Shown one piece after another: positions 54,950 to 62,500 of a stretch of DNA of 64,000 bases. This stretch comes from Streptacidiphilus jiangxiensis (GTDB lineage Bacteria; Actinomycetota; Actinomycetes; Streptomycetales; Streptomycetaceae): contig NZ_FOAZ01000005.1 of the NCBI RefSeq assembly GCF_900109465.1, positions 204,473 to 268,472 of the forward strand. Direction: 5' to 3'. A program made the translations under genes and the position numbers. Below the pieces are notes generated by a model. It made no database searches. It saw nothing but the letters and a program-made list of their open reading frames with translations, and was not told the DNA's origin. The number at the start of each line of letters is the position of its first letter. The first letter of the stretch is position 1.

Positions 54950-56572
54950 ATGACTGACATCAGCACCGGCAGCAGCACTGCCGTCCAAGGCAACCCCGTG
55001 GCCACCCCCGGCGCGCGGAGCGTCGCCGACGCCGTGCCGCCGCAGCTGGTCGCGCGGCTCGTCAGCGCCGTCGTGACCGGCTCCGAGCCGACGCTGGCGA
55101 CCAGTCGCTGCCCGTTCACGGGCGACGTGCTGGCGCAGATCCCCGAGTCCTCCCCGGCCGACGTCGCCACCGCGTTCGTCCGGGCCCGCGCCGCCCAGCG
55201 CGACTGGGTCAAGCGGCCGGTGCGCGAGCGCGCCGCTGTCCTGCTGCGCTTCCACGACCTGATCCTCAAGCACAAGGACGAGCTGCTCGACCTGGTCCAG
55301 GCCGAGACCGGCAAGACCCGCGCCCACGCCTTCGAGGAGGTGCTGGCCTCCGCGATCGAGGCCCGTCACTACGGGCGCGCCGGCGCCGGCTACCTCAAGC
55401 CGCGCCGCCGCGGCGGGGTCTTCCCGGTGCTCACCCAGGTCCTGGAGCTGCGCCAGCCCAAGGGCGTCATCGGCCAGATCTCGCCCTGGAACTACCCGCT
55501 CGCGCTGTTCACCGGCGACGCGGTCCCCGCGTTCGTCGCGGGCAACGCCGTCGTCACCAAGCCCGACTCGCAGACCGCGCTCACCGCGCTGCGCGCCCGC
55601 GAGCTGATGGTCGAGGCGGGCCTGCCGGCCGAGCTGTGGCAGATCGTGATCGGCGACGGCCCGGTGGTCGGCCCCGAGGTCGTCGCCCACGCCGACTACG
55701 TCTCCTTCACCGGCTCCACGCGCACCGGCCGCGACGTCGCCCAGCGCGCCGCCGCCCGCCTGATCGGCGCCTCGATGGAGCTCGGCGGCAAGAACGCCAT
55801 GCTGGTGCTTGCCGACGCCGACCTGGAGAAGGCCGCCGAGGGCGCCGTCCGCGCCTGCTTCTCCTCCGCCGGCCAGCTCTGCATCTCCATCGAGCGGCTC
55901 TACGTCGCCTCCTCGATCGCGGACGCCTTCCTGGAGAAGTTCGTCGCCCGCGCCAAGGCCCTCAAGCTCGGCAACAGCCTCTCCTGGGGTGCCGACATGG
56001 GCTCGCTGGTCTCCCAGCGCCAGTTCGACACCGTCACCCGCCACGTCGAGGACGCCGTCAAGAACGGCGCCACCGTCCTGGCCGGTGGCAAGCCGCGTAC
56101 CGACGTCGGTCCGCTCTTCTTCGAGCCGACCATCCTCGACGGCGTCACCACCGAGAGCGCCGTGTGCACCGAGGAGACCTTCGGTCCCGTCGTCTCGATC
56201 TACCGCTTCGACGACGAGGAGGAGGCCATCGCCCAGGCCAACGGCACCTCCTACGGCCTCAACTCCAGTGTCTGGAGCAAGAACCTGCGCCACGCCAAGT
56301 CCGTCGCGGCCCGGCTGCACAGCGGCACCGTCAACGTCAACGAGGGCTACGCACCCGCGTACGCGAGCGTCGCCGCGCCGATGGGCGGCATGGGCGACTC
56401 CGGCATCGGCCGCCGCCACGGCTCGGAGGGCATCCTCAAGTACACCGAGGTGCAGACCGTCGCCGTGCAGCGGCTCATCCAGATGACGCCGTCGTTCGGA
56501 CTCGACGACGAGGGCTACGCCAAGCTGCTGGGCAAGTCCCTCGGGATGCTCAAGGCCCTGCGCTTCAAGTAG
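54950..56572 (+). CDS. Succinate-semialdehyde dehydrogenase (NADP+)
   Basis: An aldehyde dehydrogenase (540 aa) closest by motif to actinobacterial GabD2-type enzymes that oxidise succinic semialdehyde to succinate. It contains PKGVIGQISPWNYPLALFTG, VSFTGSTRTGRDVAQRAA, the catalytic Glu in SMELGGKNAMLVLAD, the catalytic Cys in FSSAGQLCISIERLYVA, and TEETFGPVVSIYRFDDEEEA. The first ~50 residues are poorly conserved. TACGCT seven bases before ATG 54950, with no ribosome-binding site, suggests a leaderless mRNA. Substrate assignment is by family resemblance. Confidence 0.87.
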   Translation: MTDISTGSSTAVQGNPVATPGARSVADAVPPQLVARLVSAVVTGSEPTLATSRCPFTGDVLAQIPESSPADVATAFVRARAAQRDWVKRPVRERAAVLLRFHDLILKHKDELLDLVQAETGKTRAHAFEEVLASAIEARHYGRAGAGYLKPRRRGGVFPVLTQVLELRQPKGVIGQISPWNYPLALFTGDAVPAFVAGNAVVTKPDSQTALTALRARELMVEAGLPAELWQIVIGDGPVVGPEVVAHADYVSFTGSTRTGRDVAQRAAARLIGASMELGGKNAMLVLADADLEKAAEGAVRACFSSAGQLCISIERLYVASSIADAFLEKFVARAKALKLGNSLSWGADMGSLVSQRQFDTVTRHVEDAVKNGATVLAGGKPRTDVGPLFFEPTILDGVTTESAVCTEETFGPVVSIYRFDDEEEAIAQANGTSYGLNSSVWSKNLRHAKSVAARLHSGTVNVNEGYAPAYASVAAPMGGMGDSGIGRRHGSEGILKYTEVQTVAVQRLIQMTPSFGLDDEGYAKLLGKSLGMLKALRFK

Positions 56573-56573
56573 C

Positions 56574-56611
56574 CGCTCACGTGGACGTTCAAGCTGACGC
56601 TCACGTGGACG
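56574..56611 (+). repeat. 24-bp direct repeat after the aldehyde dehydrogenase stop
   Basis: CGCTCACGTGGACG occurs at 56574-56587 and 56598-56611, a 24-bp period, beginning two bases after the stop codon. CCGCTCACGTGG also occurs in the glpD-downstream array, and both follow a Lys-stop end. Confidence 0.7.
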
Positions 56612-56661
56612 CCTGTCCACACACGCTTCACCCCACCCTCGTTCGGAAAGCGGGCGCGTAG

Positions 56662-58470
56662 ATGAGTTCTCAGGATCAGGGGCAGCCGACCGCGGACGCC
56701 GGTTACGACTACGACGTCGTGATCGTCGGCTCCGGCTTCGGGGGCTCGGTGTCGGCTCTGCGGCTGACGGAGAAGGGCTACAAGGTCGGCGTGCTCGAGG
56801 CCGGCCGTCGGTTCACGCCGCAGACGCTGCCGAAGACCTCCTGGGACACCAAGAACTACGTCTGGGCGCCCGCCCTCGGCCTCTACGGCATCCAGCGCAT
56901 CCACGTGCTCGACAACGTGATGGTGCTCGGCGGCGCGGGCGTCGGCGGCGGCTCGCTCAACTACGCCAACACTCTCTACGTCCCGCCGCAGCCCTTCTTC
57001 CAGGACCCGCAGTGGAAGGACATCACCGACTGGTCCGAGGAGCTCGCGCCCTACTACGACCAGGCCCAGCGCATGCTGGGCGTGCGGAAGAACCCCACCG
57101 TCACCCCCTCCGACGTGCACCTGAAGTCCGCCGCGGAGAAGCTCGGCTACGGCGACACCTTCCACATGGCCCCGGTCGGCGTCTTCTTCGGGGACGGCAA
57201 GGACTGCGGCGGCGACGGCGCGAAGGCGGAGCCGGGCGCGGCCGTGGACGACCCGTATTTCGGCGGCGTCGGCCCCAAGCGCCGCGCCTGCACCGAGTGC
57301 GGCGAGTGCATGACCGGCTGCCGCCACGGTGCCAAGAACATGCTGACGGAGAATTACCTCTACCTCGCCGAGAAGGCGGGCGCGGAGATCCTCCCGATGA
57401 CCACGGTGGCCGCGATCCGTGTCGACGGCGACGGCTACGCCGTCGACACCCGCCGCACCGACTCCCGCTCGAAGAACCCCGCCAAGAACGGCTTCCGGAC
57501 CGTCCGCGCCAAGCACGTCGTGGTGTCGGCCGGCACCTACGGCACCCAGAAGCTGCTGCACAAGCTGCGCGACGAGGCCGTGCTGCCGGGCATCTCGGCC
57601 CGCCTCGGCGAGCTGACCCGCACCAACTCCGAGGCGATCGTCGGGGCGATGACCACCGACAGCCGCTACGGCACGCGCGCCGACTTCACCAAGGGCGTGG
57701 CCATCACCTCCTCGGTCCACCCCGACGAGAACACCCACATCGAGCCGGTCCGCTACGGCAAGGGCTCGAACGCGATGAGCCTGATGACGACGCTGCAGGT
57801 GCCGGGGGAGGGCCGGGCGCCGCGGCTGCTGCGCGCCGTCGGCCGCTCGATCGTCCGTCCCGACCTGCTGCTGCGGGTGCTGGACAAGCGCCGCTGGTCC
57901 GAGCGGACCATCATCGGCCTGGTCATGCAGTCGCTGGACAACTCCGTCGTGGTCTCGCGCCGCAAGAGCGGCCTGCTCAAGGGACAGCTGAGCTCGCGTC
58001 AGGGCCACGGCGCCCCGAACCCCAAGTTCATCCCCGCGGCCGAGGTCGCGGCCGGTGCCGTCGCCGCGGAGATCGGCGGCTTCCCCGGCAGCAACGTCGG
58101 CGACCTGATGGGCCGCACCCTGACCGCCCACTTCCTCGGCGGCTGCGTCATCGGCGACTCGCCCGAGCGCGGCGTCGTCGACCCCTACCAGCGGCTCTGG
58201 GGCTACCCGGGCATCACCGTGGCCGACGGCTCCACCGTCTCGGCCAACCTCGGCGTCAACCCGTCCCTCACCATCACCGCCCAGACCGAGCGGGCGATGG
58301 CGTTCTGGCCCAACAAGGGCGAGGCCGACCCGCGCCCGGCCCAGGGCGAGGCGTACCAGCGGGTCGAACCCGTCGCCCCGCACCACGCGGTGGTGCCGGA
58401 GAGCGCCTTCGGCGCGCTGCGCCTGCCGCTGCTGGCGGTGCCCAAGGTCCCGGCGCGCGAGAAGGAGTAG
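56662..58470 (+). CDS. GMC-family oxidoreductase, cholesterol oxidase-like
   Basis: The 602-residue flavoprotein resembles actinobacterial ChoD-type proteins, which lie next to guaB3 in mycobacteria. The FAD motif is VVIVGSGFGGSVSALRLTEK, then MVLGGAGVGGGSLNYANTLY. The C-terminal GMC block is TLTAHFLGGCVIGDSPERGV and SANLGVNPSLTITAQTERAM. A Cys-rich segment CTECGECMTGC (near residue 215, C-x2-C-x2-C-x3-C) resembles an iron-sulfur site. Sterol oxidation is possible but unproven; true cholesterol oxidase activity of such homologues is debated. ATG 56662 has a weak site (GGAAAG). Confidence 0.85.
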   Translation: MSSQDQGQPTADAGYDYDVVIVGSGFGGSVSALRLTEKGYKVGVLEAGRRFTPQTLPKTSWDTKNYVWAPALGLYGIQRIHVLDNVMVLGGAGVGGGSLNYANTLYVPPQPFFQDPQWKDITDWSEELAPYYDQAQRMLGVRKNPTVTPSDVHLKSAAEKLGYGDTFHMAPVGVFFGDGKDCGGDGAKAEPGAAVDDPYFGGVGPKRRACTECGECMTGCRHGAKNMLTENYLYLAEKAGAEILPMTTVAAIRVDGDGYAVDTRRTDSRSKNPAKNGFRTVRAKHVVVSAGTYGTQKLLHKLRDEAVLPGISARLGELTRTNSEAIVGAMTTDSRYGTRADFTKGVAITSSVHPDENTHIEPVRYGKGSNAMSLMTTLQVPGEGRAPRLLRAVGRSIVRPDLLLRVLDKRRWSERTIIGLVMQSLDNSVVVSRRKSGLLKGQLSSRQGHGAPNPKFIPAAEVAAGAVAAEIGGFPGSNVGDLMGRTLTAHFLGGCVIGDSPERGVVDPYQRLWGYPGITVADGSTVSANLGVNPSLTITAQTERAMAFWPNKGEADPRPAQGEAYQRVEPVAPHHAVVPESAFGALRLPLLAVPKVPAREKE

Positions 58471-58618
58471 CGCCGCCGCTGCGGTCCCGGTGCCGCCCGG
58501 GTGAGGGATCGCTGCCGTCCCGGCGAGGGACCGCTCGTCGGGGCCCGCTCGCGCGGGCTGGTCCGGGATGGATGTGATCGACCACCAAGTCGTCCGTGGG
58601 GCTCTAGAGTTGCGCCTC

Positions 58619-59269
58619 GTGAACGAATCCGGGCGCGTCGAGGCCTTCAGCGACGGCATCTTCGCCATCGCCATCACCCTGTTGGTGCTGCAGCTGGCCG
58701 TCGACCCGCACACGCAGGTCGACACGGCCGGCCAGGCCTGGCGCGCGCTCGGGCACATCTGGCCGGCCTACGACGCCTACCTGGTCAGCTTCCTCGTCAT
58801 CGGCATCATGTGGCTGAACCACCACACCGTCTTCGGCTACGTGGCCCGGGTCGACCGAGGGCTGCTCGTGCTCAACCTGATGCTGCTCCTGGTGGTGGCC
58901 GCACTGCCGTTCCCGACCGCGCTGGTCTCGGACTGGCTCCAGAAGCCCGGCCCGGCGGAGGTCTCGGTCGCGGTCTTCAGCGGCTTCATGGTCGCCCACG
59001 CGCTGACCTTCCAGACCCTGTGGTGGTGGCTGACCCGTACCGGGCACCTCTTCGACAAGCGCGTCGACGTCGAGGCGGCCCGGCGCACCCGGTTGCGGTT
59101 CGCGGCGGGGACCGTCGCCTACCCGATCCTGGTCGGCCTGAGCTTCGTCTCCCCGGTGCTCACGCTGGGCCTGCACTTCGCCCTGGCGCTCTACTACGCC
59201 TTCAACCAGCTCCCCATCCCGCTCAAGCCCGGCGCCGCGGCGGACGACGAGGGCGCGGTCGCGATCTGA
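58619..59269 (+). CDS. TMEM175-like (DUF1211) membrane protein
   Basis: The protein begins at GTG (MNESGRVEAFSDGIFAIAIT with GTG read as Met) and carries the FSDG motif of the TMEM175/DUF1211 family, potassium channels in those members tested. About six membrane helices follow, including SFLVIGIMWLNHHTVFGYV and LLVLNLMLLLVVAALPFPT. Length 216 aa. TAGAGT eight bases before the GTG, with no ribosome-binding site, suggests a leaderless mRNA. An ATG at 58568 would add 17 residues and lies upstream of that -10, so it is less likely. Confidence 0.85.
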   Translation: MNESGRVEAFSDGIFAIAITLLVLQLAVDPHTQVDTAGQAWRALGHIWPAYDAYLVSFLVIGIMWLNHHTVFGYVARVDRGLLVLNLMLLLVVAALPFPTALVSDWLQKPGPAEVSVAVFSGFMVAHALTFQTLWWWLTRTGHLFDKRVDVEAARRTRLRFAAGTVAYPILVGLSFVSPVLTLGLHFALALYYAFNQLPIPLKPGAAADDEGAVAI

Positions 59270-59360
59270 GGTCTGCACGACCGGGCGCGTGGGCGGCCGT
59301 GCACGTGTGGCCGGGCGCGTGGGTGGCTGCGCGCGCGGCTGCGTGTGTCGCTGCGTGTGG

Positions 59361-59394
59361 CAAGGGGCCCCGCGGGGGAAGACGGGGCCCCTTG
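59361..59394 (+). terminator. Terminator after the TMEM175-like gene
   Basis: A perfect 12-bp stem, CAAGGGGCCCCG with CGGGGCCCCTTG, encloses a 10-nt loop. It ends the transcript about 100 bases after the stop, beyond a short G/T-rich repetitive stretch (59270-59360). Confidence 0.8.
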
Positions 59395-60148
59395 CTGTCA
59401 GCACACGACGTCAGGGCCGCGTCGGTGCTGTGGCAACGGCACCGGGGGAGGGTGCCGTCGGTCGGTTGGCTCTGGTTTGTTCTGCGTGGGGGCGCACACC
59501 ACGCGTGCGCGCCTGTCCCACTCAAGGTGAGGCTGAATCGCTACTGAACGTCACCGAATGCGGTCGGTGACCAGCCAAGCACGGCTGCCGGGACCGGCCT
59601 GCCGCCGGGCGTCTCCGCCGCCTGCAGTCCACCCCCTCACCAGCATCGTGGGGGATATGGCCCGCTCGGCGCAACCAGTTCGACAGACTTCGGCACCGCG
59701 GAATTTCGTTACGCTCCGCAAGGATCGGCCCCTGGGGAGAGCCGGTAGTGCGGATCCCGCAGTGCGCCGGGGTGGCGCAACGCCACCCCGGGTGAGCGAG
59801 TGGCTGCTGACGGGCGGGGTGCGGCCCCGGTCGGACGGGGGCCGCCGGAATCAAGACCGCTGGAATCAGGGGTGGCCGACTCCGGGCGTCCCCCTCGCCG
59901 GCCACCCCGTCTCCGCAGTCGCAACCGGGCCGCTGTCCCCTGCTGTCCGGTCACAGCGTGGCCGCGAGGTCCCACGGCGCGTGCCACAGCACACGCCTCA
60001 TCGCGTCCACGGACTGGTTTCACTCCCACGCGTGGTCCTGCCTGCCGCACGATCGCCCCCGGAAGGAGGCTGGAACCCGTCCCTGGCGGGGATGCGAACC
60101 CCGTACGGTCATGGGGGACAACGATTCTCCTGGCGACGGGTCACGCGC
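59395..60148. other. Gene-poor interval before the chorismate mutase leader
   Basis: About 750 bases have no convincing coding sequence. Reading frames on both strands are open in places but rich in Arg, Pro and Ser with no recognisable domain, and none has a good ribosome-binding site plus codon bias. One perfect 11-bp hairpin lies at 59767-59791. The interval could hold an unrecognised regulatory RNA or a decayed gene. Confidence 0.5.
59767..59791. other. Strong isolated hairpin
   Basis: CCGGGGTGGCG pairs perfectly with CGCCACCCCGG around a 3-nt loop (CAA). It has no adjacent gene end, so it could be a terminator of an unannotated RNA or an operator. Confidence 0.5.
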
Positions 60149-60154
60149 TAGGAT
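60149..60154 (+). promoter_or_regulatory. -10 box of the chorismate mutase leader transcript
   Basis: TAGGAT lies six bases before the leader-peptide ATG at 60161. TTCTCC at 60125-60130 is a weak -35 at 18 bp. The spacing implies a leaderless transcript starting at or next to the ATG. Confidence 0.6.
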
Positions 60155-60160
60155 CGCAGC

Positions 60161-60229
60161 ATGTTCCAGATGGCCTACTTCTTTACCTATGGCACCGGAG
60201 GCTCCGGTCGCCATGGTGATGCCGTCTGA
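60161..60229 (+). CDS. Putative Phe/Tyr-rich attenuator leader peptide (22 aa)
   Basis: The short ORF reads MFQMAYFFTYGTGGSGRHGD followed by AV and a stop. Three Phe and two Tyr fall in the first ten residues, with four of these aromatic codons clustered as TAC TTC TTT ACC TAT; TTT and TAT are very rare codons in this high-GC sequence. A hairpin starts at the last Tyr codon, and a terminator lies between this ORF and chorismate mutase, an enzyme of the Phe/Tyr branch. This is the pattern of ribosome-mediated attenuation. Translation would be leaderless. The role is inferred; the ORF itself is plain. Confidence 0.65.
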   Translation: MFQMAYFFTYGTGGSGRHGDAV

Positions 60230-60278
60230 ACTGACGCAGACCCCTGAAGGCGCCCCGGGCCGATGGCCCAGGGGCGTC
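60189..60278 (+). promoter_or_regulatory. Putative transcription attenuator (pause, antiterminator and terminator stems)
   Basis: Stem 1:2 is ATGGC-ACCGGA with TCCGGT-C-GCCAT (60189-60214) and begins at the last Tyr codon. Stem 3:4 is GGCGCCCCGGGCC (60249-60261) with GGCCC-A-GGGGCGTC (60265-60278), 13 pairs with one bulged A, followed by TTCTCGTTT: an intrinsic terminator. Strand 2 (CCGGTCGCC) can also pair with strand 3 (GGCGCCCCGG), giving an antiterminator. Unlike the classical trp case, strand 2 lies within the leader ORF, upstream of its stop. Confidence 0.6.
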
Positions 60279-60328
60279 TTCTCGTTTCCGGGCTCTCGGC
60301 GTCGGGGCCGGACCCTGGAGAGTTCGCC

Positions 60329-60712
60329 ATGAGCCCCGACACCCTGAGCCCCGACACCCTGAACCCCGCCACCTCGGCGGACGCCACCGTGAACCCCGCC
60401 ACCTCGGCGGACGCAACCCTCGCCCCGGCCGATGTGGCGGTCGATCCCGCCGCGCTGACCAAGGCGCAGGCCGACGCCGTCATCGCCGGCGCCCGCGCGC
60501 GGATCGACGAGCTCGACACCCGGATCCTGGACCTCGTGCGGCGCCGTGTCGCCGTCTCGGCCGAGGTGCAGGCGGCGCGGATCGCCGCGGGCGGTCCGCG
60601 GCTGTCGCTGACCCGCGAGATGGAGATCCTGGATCGCTACCGCGCCCAGCTCGGAGCCTCCGGCACCGAGATCGCGATGCTGTTGCTGGAGCTGTGCCGC
60701 GGCAGGGTGTGA
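60329..60712 (+). CDS. Chorismate mutase (AroQ type)
   Basis: Chorismate mutase converts chorismate to prephenate at the head of Phe and Tyr synthesis. The 127-residue protein has a repetitive, unconserved N-terminus of about 40 residues and then the AroQ helical domain: ARARIDELDTRILDLVRRRV, SAEVQAARIAAGGPRLSLTR and EMEILDRYRAQLG, with the catalytic Arg and Glu positions kept. GGAGAG at 60317-60322 supports ATG 60329. An attenuator with a Phe/Tyr leader peptide lies just upstream, and guaA follows 90 bases later behind its own -10. Confidence 0.92.
   Translation: MSPDTLSPDTLNPATSADATVNPATSADATLAPADVAVDPAALTKAQADAVIAGARARIDELDTRILDLVRRRVAVSAEVQAARIAAGGPRLSLTREMEILDRYRAQLGASGTEIAMLLLELCRGRV
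60332..60421 (+). repeat. Coding repeats at the chorismate mutase N-terminus
   Basis: Two identical 15-bp units (SPDTL twice) are followed by two 30-bp units (NPATSADATV and NPATSADATL) that differ at few bases. Together they encode most of the non-conserved N-terminal tail. Confidence 0.85.
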
Positions 60713-60756
60713 TCACCGACGCGTCCGGATGTGTCGGGGGTCGGCGGCTCGACCGT

Positions 60757-60762
60757 TAGAAT
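60757..60762 (+). promoter_or_regulatory. guaA -10 box
   Basis: TAGAAT lies 40 bases before the guaA GTG, downstream of chorismate mutase. A small palindrome GGGTCGACCC sits just after it at 60765-60774, near the expected transcription start. Confidence 0.5.
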
Positions 60763-60802
60763 GAGGGTCGACCCCCCATAGCAACCGCCGGAAGGCCGCA
60801 CT

Positions 60803-62398
60803 GTGGCATCAGCGACCCCCGACCCCGCGGACAGCGCCGTCGACACCGTTCTGGTCGTCGACTTCGGCGCGCAGTACGCCCAGCTCATCGCACGGCGTGT
60901 CCGTGAGGCCCGTGTCTACAGCGAGATCGTGCCGCACAGCATGCCGGTCTCCGAGATGCTCGCCAAGAACCCCAAGGCGATCATCCTCTCCGGCGGGCCG
61001 TCCTCGGTCTACGAGCCGGGCGCGCCCACCGTCGACAAGGCCCTGTTCGAGGCCGGCGTGCCGGTCTTCGGCATGTGCTACGGCTTCCAGCTCATGGCCA
61101 CGGCCCTGGGTGGCACCGTCGACAACAGCGGCGCGCGCGAGTACGGCCGCACCCCGCTCGCCGTCTCGCAGACCGGCTCGACCCTCTTCGAGGGCACGCC
61201 CGCCCAGCAGTCGGTGTGGATGTCGCACGGCGACGCCTGCTCCGCCGCGCCCGAGGGCTTCATCGTGAGCGCGTCCACCGGCGTCGTTCCGGTCGCCGCC
61301 TTCGAGAACGACGCCAAGCGGCTCTACGGCGTCCAGTACCACCCCGAGGTGATGCACTCCACCCACGGGCAGCAGGTGCTGGAGCACTTCCTGTACCGCG
61401 GTGCGGGGCTTGCCCCGACCTGGACCACGCACAACGTGGTCGAGGAGCAGGTGGCCGCGATCCGTGCCCAGGTCGGCACCAAGCGTGCGATCTGCGGTCT
61501 CTCCGGCGGTGTCGACTCCGCAGTGGCCGCCGCCCTGGTGGCGCGCGCCATCGGCGACCAGCTGACCTGCGTCTACGTCGACCACGGCCTCATGCGCAAG
61601 GGTGAGACCGAGCAGGTCGAGAAGGACTTCGTTGCGGCCACGGGCGTCAAGCTCAAGGTTGTCGACGCCGAGGAGCGCTTCCTCACCGCTCTTGCCGGGG
61701 TCACCGACCCCGAGGAGAAGCGCAAGATCATCGGTCGCGAGTTCATCCGCGTCTTCGAGCAGGCCCAGCTGGAGATCATCGCCGAGGCCGGCGCCACCGG
61801 CGAGCCGGTCGAGTTCCTGGTCCAGGGCACGCTCTACCCGGACGTGGTGGAGTCCGGCGGCGGCTCCGGCACCGCGAACATCAAGTCGCACCACAACGTC
61901 GGCGGGCTCCCGGAGGACCTGGAGTTCAAGCTGATCGAGCCGCTGCGCAAGCTCTTCAAGGACGAGGTCCGGATGGTCGGCCAGGAGCTCGGCCTGCCGG
62001 AGGAGATCGTCCAGCGGCAGCCGTTCCCCGGCCCCGGCCTGGGCATCCGCATCGTCGGTGAGGTCACCAAGGACCGCCTCGACCTGCTTCGTGAGGCCGA
62101 CGCGATCGCCCGCGCCGAGCTGACGGCGGCCGGCCTGGACCGTGAGATCTGGCAGTGCCCGGTCGTCCTTCTGGCGGACGTCCGCTCCGTCGGCGTCCAG
62201 GGTGACGGTCGCACCTACGGCCACCCGATCGTGCTGCGCCCCGTCTCCTCCGAGGACGCGATGACCGCCGACTGGTCGCGCCTGCCCTACGAGGTGCTGG
62301 AGAAGATCTCCACCCGGATCACCAACGAGGTGCGCGACGTCAACCGCGTCGTCGTCGACGTGACCAGCAAGCCGCCGGGCACCATCGAGTGGGAGTGA
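60803..62398 (+). CDS. guaA: GMP synthase (glutamine-hydrolysing)
   Basis: GuaA aminates XMP to GMP using glutamine and ATP. The class I glutaminase domain has [20 protein letters not shown], the nucleophile in [15 protein letters not shown] and the His-Glu in [12 protein letters not shown]. The ATP-pyrophosphatase P-loop is [19 protein letters not shown], and the dimerisation domain holds [18 protein letters not shown] and ends [10 protein letters not shown]. Length 531 aa. GGAAGG precedes GTG 60803. It completes the guanine route begun by guaB. Confidence 0.98.
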   Translation: MASATPDPADSAVDTVLVVDFGAQYAQLIARRVREARVYSEIVPHSMPVSEMLAKNPKAIILSGGPSSVYEPGAPTVDKALFEAGVPVFGMCYGFQLMATALGGTVDNSGAREYGRTPLAVSQTGSTLFEGTPAQQSVWMSHGDACSAAPEGFIVSASTGVVPVAAFENDAKRLYGVQYHPEVMHSTHGQQVLEHFLYRGAGLAPTWTTHNVVEEQVAAIRAQVGTKRAICGLSGGVDSAVAAALVARAIGDQLTCVYVDHGLMRKGETEQVEKDFVAATGVKLKVVDAEERFLTALAGVTDPEEKRKIIGREFIRVFEQAQLEIIAEAGATGEPVEFLVQGTLYPDVVESGGGSGTANIKSHHNVGGLPEDLEFKLIEPLRKLFKDEVRMVGQELGLPEEIVQRQPFPGPGLGIRIVGEVTKDRLDLLREADAIARAELTAAGLDREIWQCPVVLLADVRSVGVQGDGRTYGHPIVLRPVSSEDAMTADWSRLPYEVLEKISTRITNEVRDVNRVVVDVTSKPPGTIEWE

Positions 62399-62413
62399 CC
62401 ACTCCCTGACGCC

Positions 62414-62444
62414 ACGGGCTCCAGCCGTTCCGGCTGGGGCCCGT
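62414..62444 (+). terminator. guaA terminator
   Basis: ACGGGC-T-CCAGCCG pairs with CGGCTGG-G-GCCCGT around a 3-nt loop, followed by TCGCGTG. It starts 15 bases after the guaA stop. Confidence 0.75.
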
Positions 62445-62482
62445 TCGCGTGTCCGAGCCGTCCTCTGGTGCATTCCACAACT

Positions 62483-62500
62483 GAGCGGTAACTTCCGCTC
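62483..62500. promoter_or_regulatory. Inverted repeat framing the aldolase -10
   Basis: GAGCGG-TAACTT-CCGCTC is a perfect 6-bp inverted repeat whose 6-base centre is TAACTT, placed six bases before the ATG as for a leaderless promoter. A regulator bound here would cover the -10 directly. Confidence 0.5.

Noticed and set aside
59558-60151. Plus-strand ORF of about 197 codons before chorismate mutase
   Set aside because: It is Arg/Pro/Ser-rich with no domain and no ribosome-binding site, and overlapping frames look equally open.
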